Source: Paraspadella gotoi
Taxonomy: Eukaryota > Chaetognatha
Length of the DNA: 64,000 bases
NCBI GenBank assembly: GCA_051294375.1
Contig: CM119269.1
Location: forward strand, 6,247,919 to 6,311,918
Direction of reading: 5' to 3'
The notes below the pieces were generated by a model. The model had not been told where the DNA came from, did no database searches, and saw only the letters and a program-made list of their open reading frames with translations. A program made the translations under genes and the position numbers. Shown here piece by piece: positions 12,549-24,295 of the stretch (positions within the stretch are counted from its first letter, which is position 1; each line of letters starts with the position of its first letter).

Positions 12549-12672
12549 TTGACGATCAAGTCTTCATCAACATTGCTCTGGATGACGGTATATTCGTTGT
12601 ATTCCTCGTCCATCATCTTCTTCATGAAATCAGTTCGCGTGATGTCCCGAACTTCGCTCAAAATCGTCTCCA
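8883..12672 (-). CDS. Predicted small single-pass membrane protein, unknown family
   Basis: Minus-strand exons: 12672-12549 (start METILSEVRD), 12338-12113, 10395-10307, 9644-9536 and 9069-8883 (ends RRFAS, stop TAA). Exons 1-3 join in phase with good GT-AG sites. Exon 2 encodes a Pro-rich stretch (PPTPPPTPITYW), then one hydrophobic segment (IYISCTIFFYGLGIVIMIGL), then a basic/acidic cytoplasmic-looking region. The exon 3-to-4 phase does not fit: exon 4 in its most protein-like frame (INTIQEEVDHWSNLRQRF) matches neither neighbour, so a small exon is missing or there is an indel. No signal peptide is obvious. The layout loosely recalls KCNE-type potassium-channel subunits, but I do not recognise the family. 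Confidence 0.6.
9363..9498. repeat. Near-perfect palindrome (short hairpin element)
   Basis: About 136 bp inside intron 4 of the minus-strand membrane-protein gene. The arms contain aacaaagttttattagtttc and its reverse complement, with acatgtttcggctttgg near the centre at about 9420. Similar palindromes with a CATGTTT motif lie near 37680 and 49980. Confidence 0.85.
10433..10554. repeat. (TTTC)n microsatellite
   Basis: Tetranucleotide array inside intron 2 of the minus-strand membrane-protein gene. Confidence 0.95.
11196..11884. mobile_element. TA-flanked fold-back MITE (CAAGGTGAC ends)
   Basis: A 689 bp element flanked by TA on both sides. It starts CAAGGTGACACACGACAG and ends with the reverse complement. 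The inverted repeat extends far inward: atcgtcatttg, taaatcatttatatat and gagaaagttgcc on the left match reverse complements on the right. There is no coding capacity. The apparent TA target duplication and terminal inverted repeats suggest a Tc1/mariner-type non-autonomous element. A relative sits in FBXW7 intron 1 (56623-57565). Confidence 0.8.
12500..12546. repeat. (TC)n microsatellite
   Basis: Dinucleotide tract in intron 1 of the minus-strand membrane-protein gene, immediately after the exon 1 donor. Confidence 0.95.
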
Positions 12673-13075
12673 TTATTTCTTTCTTTTTGTTTTTTTTTTA
12701 TATATATTCTCTGCTAAACGCAAAGAATTAATAGCGTTCTCCGTTTTCAGTTAATTCATTTAAATCTTTTTCGATTTCCGTTGAAGAAAAACAAAAAAAT
12801 TCATTTAGCTGAGCTCGCAGGCGTTCTTATTTCATATCGCAAGTAAAATAAAAACAAAGAAGGTAGGTTTGCTTTTGACCTTTTTTTTTAAAAGACTCAA
12901 AGTCAAGAAGTACTTGAAACGATAGCGAGAGAGTCTCTCTTTTTAAAATTCTTCTGACCTTCAAAAAAATAAGGTTAAATTCGAGTCGGGAAAATCGCGG
13001 CGGGAGGAGGAGAGCCGAAGATTAGGGATAATATCCCTAATAGGGATATGATTCAGGAGGAATTTCGAAAGCGAT
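12673..13075. other. Upstream of the membrane-protein gene; no feature seen
   Basis: AT-rich sequence directly upstream (minus-strand sense) of the METILSEV start codon. It would hold the 5' UTR and promoter, but no specific element is identifiable. Confidence 0.4.
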
Positions 13076-13079
13076 GAAC

Positions 13080-13440
13080 GGAAGCTGGAACGGAACGGAA
13101 AAAAGAAAAGAGGAGAAGAAGGAGGAAGGAAAAAAAAGGAAGAGTGAGAAAAGGGATAAAGAAAGAAAGAGTAGGAGAAAAGAAAAAGGAAGGAAGAAGA
13201 AGAGAGAAGAGGAAGGAGGATGGAAAGAGAACGAGGATGGAGAAAAGGAAGGAAGAAGAGAGAAGAGGAAGGAGGAAGGAAAGAGAACGAGAATGGAGAA
13301 AAGGAAAGAAGAATAAGAGAGAAGAAGAAGGAGGAAGGAAAGAGAACGAGGATGGAGAAAAGGAAGGAAGAAGGAAAGAGAAGAGGAAAACTCGATGAAC
13401 GAAAGAGAGAATGAGAAATATGAAGAGAAGGAAATGAGAC
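13080..13440. repeat. Purine-rich minisatellite
   Basis: Long purine-only strand with at least three imperfect units of about 60 bp (13200-13372) sharing ggaaagagaacgaggatgga. All apparent open frames in both directions are low-complexity (Lys/Glu/Arg or Ser/Phe/Leu). Confidence 0.8.
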
Positions 13441-13845
13441 CCCGGAGCGTAGTGGGGGTCGGATTAGGGGGGGGAAGAGTCGGGGATGGTGACAATATTT
13501 GAACGAAGACGAACGATTTGAAGGAAAATGGTTTTTTAAAGGGAATTTAATGCGCAAAAGATGAAGGAAGAAACCCCGGAGCAAGAAATGAAAATTTAAA
13601 AATAAAAGAGGAAGGGAAAAAAAAGAGGACAAATTGATAAAAGCGAAGATGAAAAAAAAAACGGAGAGAGAGAAAAAAATTTGGAAAAGCGAGAGACGAA
13701 AGGCGAAAGGCGGGAAGCGAAACGCGGGACGCGGGACGCGCGCGCGAGGATGACCCGGAAATGGGAGCGAGAATTAGGAAACGGAGAGTTCTAAAGTGGG
13801 GCAGAGCGAAGACTCTTGTCGTTGTTGTTGTTGTAAGCGTTACTT
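13441..13845. other. Intergenic purine-rich sequence, no gene
   Basis: Purine-rich sequence with a short GC-rich run (gcgggacgcgggacgcgcgc near 13720-13743). Nothing gene-like is identified. Confidence 0.4.
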
Positions 13846-14104
13846 GCCGCTTGAGAAGGTGAACGACCCTCGCGGCATAGATGGCGTCGAGGTTCGTAAG
13901 TTATGAAATGGAAGAAGAATTCGTAGCAATTGTGGCAACTCGAATCTTTTTTGAATTTGGATCAAAATCGACGCATTGCGAAATGTCTGTCCCGATGGGC
14001 GATGGGCATTACGTTGAAAAACAACTAACAAGGTTGAAAAACGAGCTTTTAAAATTATATCTAATCTTTGAAGTAAACTAACGGTTCGAACGACGCGAAC
14101 TTGT

Positions 14105-14222
14105 TTTTGTTTTCCAAGTTTACGAGTTTCCAACCAAACATCTCCAGGACCTTGACGGTTCTTTTTCGCTTTGAAACGAGAAAACAGTGCGCAGACAAAT
14201 TGACCCCAAACGATGTCGCGCT
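14105..14222 (-). CDS. Possible orphan coding exon
   Basis: On the minus strand a strong acceptor (poly-T then CTCAG) is followed by sequence open in two frames; one reads RDIVWGQFVCALFSRF and continues basic, the other contains VSKRKRTVKVLEMFGWKL. The donor is uncertain. Two other minus-strand coding-like patches lie nearby: 13846-13893 (LDAIYAARVVHLLKRQ, before GTAACG) and about 14575-14640 (FLTSGGRDEDCSDIFARR). They could be exons of an unrecognised gene upstream of the 8.9-12.7 kb gene, but no joined model could be built. Confidence 0.25.
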
Positions 14223-14639
14223 GAGAAAAAAAAAATGGCGAGGCAAGCGAGTTCTTTTTAAAGTGACTACTTGAGACTGCGGTGAAAATAAGACTCTTTG
14301 AAAAATATCAAAAAATACTCGTTTTATTTTTGGATGCAGACCTGTCGGCAGAGAAAGACGGGAAAATTCTTAGACGAGCGTTGCAAGTATTTGTTCGTTG
14401 TCTGAAATCAGCACGTAAATGGTGCTTTTTCGTAGAAAAAATGAAAATGTTACACAGATTCACTGATCTATGTATATTATTCTTAAGAATAAGAATGATT
14501 CTCCACTCTCCAGATAAGGGAATAATTTATGTATAAATATTAATCTAATACAAATAGAAAAATTCGAACCTCCGCGCAAAAATGTCAGAGCAGTCTTCGT
14601 CTCTTCCGCCCGACGTCAAAAATGCGTTTCTGTTTTTTT

Positions 14640-16230
14640 CCCCCGACGCGCGAAAGAAAAAAAAATAAACTGGCAAAGTCTTCGATCGGGACGGAAACGG
14701 AGGAAGAAGAGGAGGAAGAAGAGGAAAAGAGGAGGAAGAAGAAGAAAGGAGAAAAAGAAAAGAAATAATAGGATGAGGATAACCCGGGAGGGAAGAAGGA
14801 AAACGCGAAATGAGAATTTGTAACAGAAAAGAGATTGAAAAAAAAGCGAAGACGAATATAGAGGAGAAAGAAAGCAATTTTGTATAAATGGGAAGGAAAT
14901 GAGAAGTACGAAATATCAAACAGGGTTTACGTATTTTAGAGAAGCTATTGGTTTTTTTGAAATACAGAACAAGAAGTGAAATCATGTTCGAAGAAGAATG
15001 GATTTTCGATACTTGAAACGACTTAAAGATGTCTTTGACGAGTACTTTATTAAGTTAAATATGCTAAAACTTTGTTCTACTACCATAGCCACTTCGTAGG
15101 GTATGTTACTATTTTTAACATAAAATCAATTCTCTGTTTCCAATTGTTGTAAGGTTTATTTGTTAATTTTCAATTTCTTTTTATCAATCATAATACATAA
15201 TTTGTTTTTAGAATTTTTTAAAAATAATGCTTGATTTCAGATTATAAGTAAAGTAAAACAGATGACTATATCATTTATTTATGAAAATTTTCAAATTACT
15301 TGTTTCACTATTATTATATTATATTATATTATTATATTTTTCAGAAAACTATCGAACTCGAGCTGAAGTATACAGTTTGCTATTTTTATATTTTCTGAAG
15401 TCCACCAGAGTGCGACAAGAAACAGTTTTGTCTAAGGTGCAGGAACATAAGACTAATCAGTTTCTATTTTTAACTTCAGCCGTGATCACGCTTGATATAA
15501 ATAAAAATACATGGAACTACTGCATGACAAAATATTATTTAAAATCACTCTCTGACTCTGTTGATTTTCTCGAGAAAATTGAGTTTGTTTAATTGTTTTA
15601 ATTACAACAAAAGAAAATATATATTATATATGAATCATAAAATTATTAATAATATTAATTATTTATAAATCAATCAAAAGCCACGAATTAACAGAATATA
15701 AAAATATAATTGACCGAACTGTACGATACAGAGTGTCTCAAGCGTACTTTGCTTAATCATAGCAAACTAAGTTTGAATGTTTATCAGTTTCCTGAAAGTA
15801 AGTTTATAAAAACTTTTTTCATAATCATTCTTTGCATCTTCTCTTCTAAAGCATTATCATCATCGTCATTCCCAATATTCCGTGCAATAAACAATGTGGC
15901 TTTCTGTAATATAACATGCAAAACAGCTGGATAACTACTCAAATTCATTGTCACCTTCCAAAATGAAAATCCCCCCCTTCGTTTGAACTGCGCATTGTGT
16001 ATAACTGTAAATAAAATTGCAAGAAACATGATATTGAGGAAACAAAGCAAAAAATGAAGGAACCCATTTTTTCGGTGATTCTTTCAAATGAATTATTCAC
16101 ACTACCAATTTAAGTCAGCGTTCATTTTTTAAGTGACAGAACGCTTGAGATATACTGTATTTGATTGACACGATTTGAGGAAAAACATTAGCGTTTTCAT
16201 AAAACCAAAGATAATAAAGTAACAATCTTT
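14640..16230. other. Intergenic, AT-rich, no supported gene
   Basis: A purine-rich tract to about 14850, then AT-rich sequence. Open frames near 15281-15592 and 15784-16050 have AT-rich composition like the surrounding non-coding DNA and no recognisable domains. Confidence 0.5.
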
Positions 16231-16242
16231 AGCTTGTGGCGG

Positions 16243-16525
16243 TATATTCACAGCGCCTCACCAGGAGCTTCATTCGAAGCTCATCTGATAACAACAGATG
16301 AGCTTCTACAATTCAGCCAATACCATTGACTCAGAGAGGGAACGTACAATCCGAAGCGTTACATTCCATCCACATTCCACAATCCTAACGCCTTCCCTAT
16401 GAGTTGGCAAAGGGAGACCGTCCTATGGTAACCGTGCAAGTGGCAGGCGGCGCTACTGAGGGTCGGAATCCCCAAATGTGAGACGCCCCGTCCCAATGGG
16501 CATCTCAGTCAACCCGGCTAATCAG
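16243..16525. repeat. SINE-like interspersed repeat, copy 1
   Basis: About 280 bp matching 54292-54530 in the same orientation. Shared blocks include ttggcaaag.gagacc, gtaaccg and gggtcggaa.cccc, ending with caacccggct. This copy carries an extra hairpin near 16270-16310 (gaagctcatctg / cagatgagcttc). The gggtcggaatcccc block resembles a pol III B box, suggesting a SINE, but no A box or poly-A tail is clear. Confidence 0.65.
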
Positions 16526-16689
16526 ATGTTAAATCACGATAATTCTTTCAATTTTTGATCGTAACTGATCATAACAGATCATACCATACCAAACTAATGG
16601 CTGCGCCAATACATGTAAATCGCTTGCAAGGGATTAAACTGAACTGTTACTATGGTACAAACAAATAATTTTTTTAACTATTGTTTTTT

Positions 16690-16955
16690 AAACTTGTGTC
16701 ATTTTTTTCACTTGCATCATTTTTTCAACTTTCATCAATTTTTAACTTGCATCATTTTTTCAACTTTCATCATTTTTTCAACTTTAATCATTTTTAATTT
16801 TTTACAACTTTCATCATTTTTTTACCTTGCATCATTTATTCAACTTGCATCATTTTTTCAACTTCATCATTTTTCAACTTTCATCATTTTTTCAACTTGC
16901 ATCATTTTTTTCAAATTGCAACATTTTTTTAAATTGCATCATTTTTCACTTTAAT
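16690..16955. repeat. Minisatellite (CATCATTTTTTCAACTTG)n
   Basis: About fifteen degenerate copies of a 16-19 bp unit. The plus-strand open frame across it translates to an FxLHHF-type repeat and is almost certainly not a gene. Confidence 0.9.
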
Positions 16956-16989
16956 TAAATAATTAATGAATTAATTAATTAATTAAAAA

Positions 16990-17420
16990 ATATTTATGAG
17001 TGAGCATAAATGATAAAAATTCAAGTCAACTTGACTTCGGTTTTTTCCATGCAAGCTCATTTCCACACCTCGATTCCATCTAAACTTTATATTCTGCTCA
17101 ATCACACACTTTCCTACCCACCCACAAAATTTCATCTCATTCTATCCATCCAATTATGATTAATTCGAGTAATTATGGGTTAAAATTAGTAAAAAGATTT
17201 ATCTAAATGTGACTTATATATTTTCCATTTAAACTCATTTCCACTTGTGCGATTCCATTGAAACTTTATATCAAGCTCAATTACACACTTTCCTAACCAC
17301 AAACAAAATTTCATTCCAATCTAACCATCCAATCACAGGTTTTTGCTAAGGGGGGACGGACAGACAGAACGGAACGGACGGACGCACGGACATCATTTTT
17401 TTGGGCATAATTTATCATAA
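16990..17420. repeat. Single arm related to the 22.9-24.3 kb palindrome
   Basis: Contains the blocks ctcatttccac..gattccat, cacactttccta, ccatccaatca and a GGACGGACGGAC run followed by cataatttatcataaa. All recur in the arms of the large palindrome (for example 23310-23540). The element family is therefore dispersed. Confidence 0.65.
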
Positions 17421-17549
17421 AGTAAATACAAAGGGAAACCGACGGCTTCACTCTACAGCTCAGGTCTTGACCAATTACAACACAAGCACTTTCACGTTTT
17501 ATACACTGCGGCGCAAAAAAAAAGTAGCCACTTGTTAGCTTTAAATATA

Positions 17550-18967
17550 GTGGAGGTGGTCGAGATAAAAATGGCGAACAAAATGAGATGAATCGATTTA
17601 TTGAAATCAGAAAAGCGAATGGAATCGAATTGGCTAATTGTACAAAGTGGCATTCATTTTTATATGGCGAAGAGAGAAAATTTTGGTTTACATTTGTAAA
17701 GTAAACAATTCTAAAAATACTTCCAAATAAGGTAACGTTTTGCGACCGGCGTTTGAACAGAGGGAGCAAAATATTTCTTAGCGGGCATTGGAATTTTTAA
17801 AGAATTCGGCCGGCGATTTTATTTACTTTCTTACTAATAATAATAATCAGGATCTCCACTCGGCCACGTACCAAAGAAAGCAAATAAATGAGTATCAAAG
17901 TAAAGCAAATAAAATTAAATTAAAAACGGCCACTTTCTAAAAAAAAGTACACATCACAGTAACTTCTTTTTGGCCAGTTAAAGCTAAATAATGCGAAAAT
18001 ATCAAAATGAAATTTAATAATAATTTAGGAAAATATACGGTAGCGTTGGTAAATCACACATGAAAATTCAAATTACGAAGTTCTGATTTATGAATCACGA
18101 AAGACATCCAGTTTGTGATGAAGTTGAAGCACCCATGAACACAGTGAACAGCACAAACCGATGAGCACACATTTAGACTTTGAAAAGAGTGATGACGTAG
18201 CATCGTGACGCAGATCCTCTGTGGCGTAGGAGGCATAACCAGGGCTATTTCTCCAGTACACGTACAAGTGACTACTGGTGCATGTTGCCGCAAACGCAAA
18301 CATGATCCACTGGTCTCAAACATCTCCCCTCTCATCGCCGATCCACATGGCATTTTTGGCGTCCAAAACTTGCTCATAGAACGTGACGCTGACGTGCCCA
18401 TAGATGACGAACTTTCATCGCAAAAATTTGATGTCGTTTTCAAGTTGGCAGAGACTTTAACGAAGCAGGAGAAACGTTAGTCCAAATTTTGCATATCCAC
18501 TCAGTGACACAAAAAAAAACAACCCATTTTATGTCGTTTTTGCGATGACGTTTTCTCATTTCTTCAAAAAGTCCCAATGCCAAAGGATTCATCTTTTGCC
18601 ATTCTCAGACGCATCTTCTTTTAGGTGTAATCCCACCATTGAGGTGGGACCCACCGCTGCCATCAAGTGGAGGTGGTCGAGTAAAAATGGCGAACAAAAT
18701 GAGATGAATCGATTTATTGAAATCAGAAAAGCGAATGGAATCGAATTGGCTAATTGTACAAATGGCATTCATTTTTATATGGCGAGAGAGAGAAAATTTG
18801 GTTTACATTTGTAAAGTAAACAATTCTAAAAATACTTCCAATAAGGTAACGTTTTTCGACCGGCGTTTGAACAGAGGGAGCAAAATATTTCTTAGCGGGC
18901 ATTGGAATTTTTAAAGAATTCGGCCGGCGATTTTATTACTTCTTACTAATAATAATAATCAGGAATC
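17550..18967. repeat. Pair of ~300 bp direct repeats around ~810 bp
   Basis: 17550-17855 and 18666-18967 are close direct repeats beginning tggaggtggtcgag and ending taataataatca. The spacer has a GC-richer part (18060-18480) with open frames on both strands (a plus frame with GGITRAISPVHVQVTTG; a minus frame rich in Cys), none recognised. It may be a degraded element with TG..CA terminal repeats, or a segmental duplication; no primer-binding or polypurine site is evident. Confidence 0.6.
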
Positions 18968-20185
18968 TAATCCCACTATTTCTTTTTTTATTTTGAGAAA
19001 ATATTTATGAAAAAAATATAGCTTTTTTAAAAAGCTATCGATTGTTGCAATTAAAAATTAATATGATCAGGCAGTAGAATACAGTAAAACTTTAAAGTCA
19101 GAAACTGAAAACGGAATTGAAGAAAAATAATTTTTAGAGGTTTGATACTTTTTTTCCTGACAGAGGATAATCGTAAATAATTGATATAATCATAATGGAA
19201 TTAAACAGATGAAAAGGTTGAAAATAAATTTGTTTTACTTTTCTATAAAAAAAACTTTTTTAATTGCTGGAAAATAGGACATTTTAATAATAAATATATA
19301 TAAATAATTTAATTCTAATATATTTGTGAGAGTTTATTTTAATATGCTTTAATACAAGATACTATAATAAAAAAAAAAGATATGAAAAGTAACTTAAGTA
19401 AGTTATCATTCAACTGCTTTTTATATTTTTATATATATAGTTTCCTTGTAAACTTCTTTTAATTTGATTTAGGTTAAAAACTATCCCTACAGATATTCTA
19501 TGCTGATTTGTTCAGCCAATTTCATATTATAAACATTTTATACTAATTTCTTCTATTTCGATTTTTTGTACGTCTTTGTACGACTGTGACATCCTTTAAC
19601 TTTCGATGGCTTCGCTCCATTTTCATCGCTTTCATAAAGCTTTGTTTTTCAATATGAAAAAGTGGCATCAATTAACAAAGTTGTCGAAATTTTTAACATT
19701 TTTTATCCGAAATACAGAATTAGGTTACTTTTTTAAGTTGAAGATTAGGTTGGAGGTGAGGGCTAGGGATTAGGGTAAGGATTAAATTAATGATTAAGGT
19801 TAAGGATTTGGATAGAGATTCAGGATAGGGACTAACAATTAGGGTTAAGGGTAGGGGTAAAAATTAAAGATAACGTTTTAAGGTTAGGGTTCAGGATTAG
19901 GTTAGGGTTAGATATTAATGTTAAGGATTAGGGTTAAGGATTGGTTTATAAGTTTAAAAATATATTAATATTAAATATTAAGGCTAAAAGAAGTTCTGGT
20001 AAAAACGAACAGAAAAGGGGGCATTTTCGGAAAAGAATATGCAATTATGCATGTGTTAGCCTTTTTCCTCAAGCATCGGCTTCAACTCTACCACGTTTCT
20101 TTTTCTTGTTTAGCTTTTCCTCCTCATTTTATCCCCACTCATATCACTCATATCACTGCCACACCATATGGAGGGTAGACTGCAT
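18968..20185. other. AT-rich intergenic with TTAGGG-like tract
   Basis: AT-rich sequence without a gene. At 19740-19945 a degenerate telomere-like tract (ggattagggtta, ggttagggttcaggattag) runs about 200 bp. Confidence 0.6.
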
Positions 20186-20300
20186 CTACTCGGTTTTTAG
20201 TTGCGCCGTGAGTACTCACGCAGCAACTCTATTATAAGTCTTTTTTTGGTCGGTCGGTCCGTTGGTATATCTGTCCATCGGTCTGTCCCACTAACGTTAA
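20186..20300. repeat. Hairpin plus GGTCGGTCCG terminus
   Basis: A short hairpin (gttgcgccgtgag / ctcacgcagcaac) followed by ctctattata and a ggtcggtcggtccgttggt run. The same arrangement (hairpin, ctctataatt, gtcggtccgtcggtc) occurs at 23540-23600 and inverted at 24338-24400, implying a shared element end. Confidence 0.5.
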
Positions 20301-20985
20301 AAACGATTATCACTTGCCTATAGATTGTTGCTCATTTGTTAAAAATCAAATCTAAGCGACTACTGGCGCTGCTTTTTGTTTTTAATGATAAGTAAAAAGA
20401 AAAGTAATGTGGCGCAACACCATGGAATAACCGTTCCTTGTTTCTTTTATTAATTAATTCACCTCTAGGAGAGTTTGACATATTATTGCTAATAAAGCTA
20501 TTAACCCGTCACTGTTTTGTAAAAATAAGATTTTTAAAATCTTAACTATTTTCAAAGTAAGAAATACAATAAAAGTCAAGTTTGCTAAAAAAGTTTAAAA
20601 ATAAAAATAAAATCAGAGCTACTAGGATACAAAGAAAACAATTCCGGTTGAAATAAATGTTTTGTCAATGTGGTTAATGGTATTACGATTATGTATGATA
20701 TTTCTACTATTTAAAAACATTAATGGCCGTTCTTTAGTCAAAGCTGTACGCTAGTACGATGTCGATGACACCATCTCCGGTCATTATCATAATCAACATG
20801 ACATCAACATTTAAAAGTAAAAAATTTATCTTTATTATTATAATACTCCCTTTTTCATTTTTTCGGGTAAATCAATATAAGCCTGCACGGCTAACTCAGA
20901 AACTGCCTGAAAATCTCTAACCTAAGATTAAGAGCTGAATAGAATAGAATAGAATAGAATAGAAGGAAAAGATTCATGCTGATTT
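20301..20985. other. Intergenic AT-rich sequence, no gene
   Basis: AT-rich sequence with a short (GAATA)n tract at about 20936-20963. Nothing gene-like is seen. Confidence 0.5.
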
Positions 20986-20989
20986 AGGG

Positions 20990-21267
20990 GCTCCGAGCTT
21001 CAGCGGGCTTCGTCGACGCGGCAGAGCAGCGGCTGGCTCGTCTCGAGCCACGGCCCACAAAATCCTCTCATCTTGCCCGCGAGAAAATTCAACAAAGAAA
21101 TGAAAGAGAGAAATGGAGAGTCAGCCTGCAGCAGCTTTTCTCGTCTCGCTGGGCCGGCCGATACCGGCCAATCTCTCCTCGCTTTTCACGTGAAAAGAAT
21201 CCCTAAACAGCTTCCTCCTCCTCCTCCTCGCGAAGAACGAAGTCGATATCCGAGTCTCGCCTAGCAT
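20990..21267 (+). other. GC-rich island, possible exon remnant
   Basis: A GC-rich 280 bp patch in very AT-rich DNA. After a possible acceptor (gcttcag at about 21002) two plus-strand frames stay open for about 70-85 codons; one contains FVDAAEQRLARLEPRP and is helix-like, the other ends in a Pro-rich run. No donor, partner exon or family is identified. Confidence 0.2.
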
Positions 21268-21569
21268 AGAGCCCATTTTAAAGCTTTTTACCCCAGCCGG
21301 ATAAAGTTAAGGGTTCGTCAACCTCTTTTCAGGTTTGTATGCTATTAATATGTTATTAATATATTATTAAAATAGGAAATAATTATAAGAATATAAAAAT
21401 CTATTTTATAAACTTTTAAAAAATATTTTTTTATTTGTTTTTAATATTTTTTTATTATATTTTTTTAAAAAAATATTTAAAAAAATTAAAAATTAGTTTA
21501 AAATCTTATGCGACAGTAATTTTTTTAATAAATTTTTTAATGATCATATCATTATATATTATATTAATT

Positions 21570-21800
21570 CGACCACAATAATATTGACTCGATTAGATAA
21601 GGTTAACATTGATTGGACCAAGATAATATTTATTTAACCAAGGTAACATCGGATTGATCAAGATAACGACGATTCGACCAGGGTAACTTCGGCTCGACCA
21701 GGGAAACATTAGCTTGACCTAGGTAATATCGGCTCGATCAGGGTGACATTGACTTGACCAGGGTAACATCAACCTGACCAAGGTATCGTTGATAAGGATG
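21570..21800. repeat. Minisatellite, ~22 bp unit (gaccagggtaacatcggctc)
   Basis: About ten degenerate tandem copies with core gaccagggtaaca. There is no coding potential. Confidence 0.85.
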
Positions 21801-22920
21801 ACATCTATTATAGGTTTATAAATTATTTTAGTAATGAAAAAAGATTTGTATTTGATTTATTATCTAAAATATTTATTTTAATGCTTTAATAATTGTTTTT
21901 TTAATTTTTTGTATAAATCCTAAAAAAAATTATAATGTATTTATATTATATAAATTTTATTACAATTTTTAACTTAGCCAAAACATGTCCGTTTTTAATA
22001 AAAATAAATCGTTGAAAATTAATTTCAAACTCTTCTAATCATTACACAACAAAACGAAAGGATTACACCACAATATATGGAAATAAAATAAAATAGTATT
22101 TTGAAAAATATGATTAAATAAATATAATAATAAATGATAAAATTTATAAAGTTTTTGGATTAAATAAATAAGAATTTATAGAAAGTTTGCTTTTAGATTT
22201 AAAAATTTTGATTTATACTATTTTCCTCAAAGAATAATATTTTAAAAACTTTGTCAGTTTCTTTTATTTTTTCCGACTATTAATTTAATATTTATTTTAT
22301 TATATTATAAAATTATAATTTTTAAATATATCTTTTATTCTTTTTACTTTTTTTATGTACTGTTAATCTTATAAATAAATAAAATATAGCTTTTTAGATC
22401 ATCTACTGCGTATACAAATATAAAATATAAACATTTTATTTATTATTTATTTATATTATTATATAATATATTTTAAATATTAATTTAAATGTGTAACTAT
22501 GATTATGGGTATAAAATATAAGGATAAATTTATCGATAAACAGACTGAGACCTTATATACCCAAATGTTATAATACTTTCTCCGCATGTACTCGCTTTAA
22601 ACAATAAGAAAAAAAAAACCAACTGGGCAAAAAGGGGGAACAGTTATGCTAAAAGCTATCAATCATTCCAGTTGAAGTGAAGTAAAAGGAAACGGCCGAA
22701 CTCTTTTGCTTTACTTCGACTGAAAAGATCGTAACTCCGCCGGCCGTTTTTTCCTAATCTCATAAGAGGGGCCCCTATGAGACTGACCTATTTTGAGGAC
22801 GGAGTTTAACTACCGTCATTTTAATAATTATGATTATAATTCTCTTAATCTATGAAAGATTTTAATGATTATTGATTAAAACGTATAATTAAAACTTGTT
22901 TATTAAAAATTAAAAAAACA
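21801..22920. other. AT-rich intergenic sequence
   Basis: Very AT-rich with no genes. A small GC-rich hairpin lies at 22757-22782 (ctcataagaggggcccctatgag), close to a repeated motif ggccgaactcttttgctttac. Confidence 0.5.
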
Positions 22921-22924
22921 ATAA

Positions 22925-24295
22925 GTTTGAGCAAACAATGTCAGATCTGCCCACGATAATTAGCCGTAATTATTAATAAATTAATATAATAATTAATTTG
23001 ATTTGTTTTAGGTCAAACCACGAAAAAAGCAATGACGACGATGGCGATGACGACAATAATAACGATAACGATTGACTTGATTGATTGAATGATTAATTGA
23101 TATATGAATTTGATTGAATAATTAATTATTAGATAAATTGATTGATTAAATAATTAATTGATTAATTGACTGACAATTACTTATTGATTAATTAATTGAC
23201 TAATTGATTAATTAACTGATTAATTATTTGATTAATTAATATATCTTGCATTTATATTTTATATAAAAAGAAAAAGAAGCATAATCAATTAATTTTTGTT
23301 TTTTCCATTTTAATTCATTTCCACTCAGACGATCCTATCAAAACTTGATTTCCAGCTAAATAAAAAACTTTCTTACCCACATACAAAATTTAAATTAATT
23401 TTCACTTGCATGTTTCCATTGAAACTTCATATCCAGCCATATCCTACATACGCACAAAATTTCTTTATATTCCAGCCATCCAATCACGAGTAATTAAAGT
23501 TTTTTTCAAAGCTGGGATAGACGGACGGACAATTTTTAGTCGGATCTGTTTTCAACAGATCCCGACTCTATAATTCACTTTGTCGGTCCGTCGGTCTGCC
23601 CCCTCAATATTGTCGGGCACTCATTTATATCATGTCAGAACATCGAATTATGATAAATTATGCAAAAAAAACGATGTCCGTCCGTCCGTCCATCCGTCCC
23701 TACCTTAGCAAAAAATACCAATTACACATGATTGGATGGATGGATTGGAATGTAAATTTTGTGTGTGGGTACGGAAGTGTGTGATTGAGCTGTATATGAA
23801 GTTTCGATGGAATCGTCCGAGTGGAAATGAGTTTAAATAGAAAAAACAAAAAAATATATTTCACTATTTGAACACCAATTACTCATGAGTGGATGGGGCG
23901 ATTGACTTGAAATTTTGTATTTGGGTAGAAAAGTGTGTGATTAAACTGGAAATCAAGTTTCGATGGAATCGTTTGAGTGGAAATGAGTTTAAATGGAAAA
24001 ACAAAAAACCTATTTCACTAATTGATTGCTTTTTTTACTTTTTATTTTAAATATAAATGCAAGATATATTAATTAATCAAATAATTAATCAGTTAATAAA
24101 TTAATCAATAATTAATCAGTCAATTAATCAATCAAAACAAACATTTTGGATCAAATTAATTAATTGCCTAATTCATTAAATAATTAACTTGAATAAATTA
24201 ATTATTAAATAATTAATTTGAATTAATTATTAATTAATTAATTACCGATAATGATCGTGGGCAGATCAGACATTCTTTGCTCAAACATTCACTAA
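22925..24295. repeat. ~1.37 kb fold-back element (near-palindrome)
   Basis: The outer ends gagcaaacaatgtcagatct (22930) and agatcagacattctttgctc (24264) are inverted copies, as are inner blocks: ATTAATTGATT-type runs (23080-23250 versus 24060-24240), the block around ccaatcacgag (23490) and its inverse at 23715, and GGACGGAC runs flanking the centre near 23610. The centre holds a hairpin aacagatcccgact. There is no open frame of note. It is probably a large non-autonomous element or two copies inserted head to head. Confidence 0.8.

Noticed and set aside
12961-13632. 223-codon minus-strand frame and matching plus-strand Lys/Glu frames
   Set aside because: Purine-rich minisatellite; open in several frames because of composition, no splice sites or motifs.
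16652-16954. 100-codon plus-strand frame with a His/Phe repeat
   Set aside because: Direct translation of a ~17 bp minisatellite.
19740-19945. True telomere
   Set aside because: TTAGGG units are degenerate and flanked by unique sequence, so this is interstitial low-complexity DNA.
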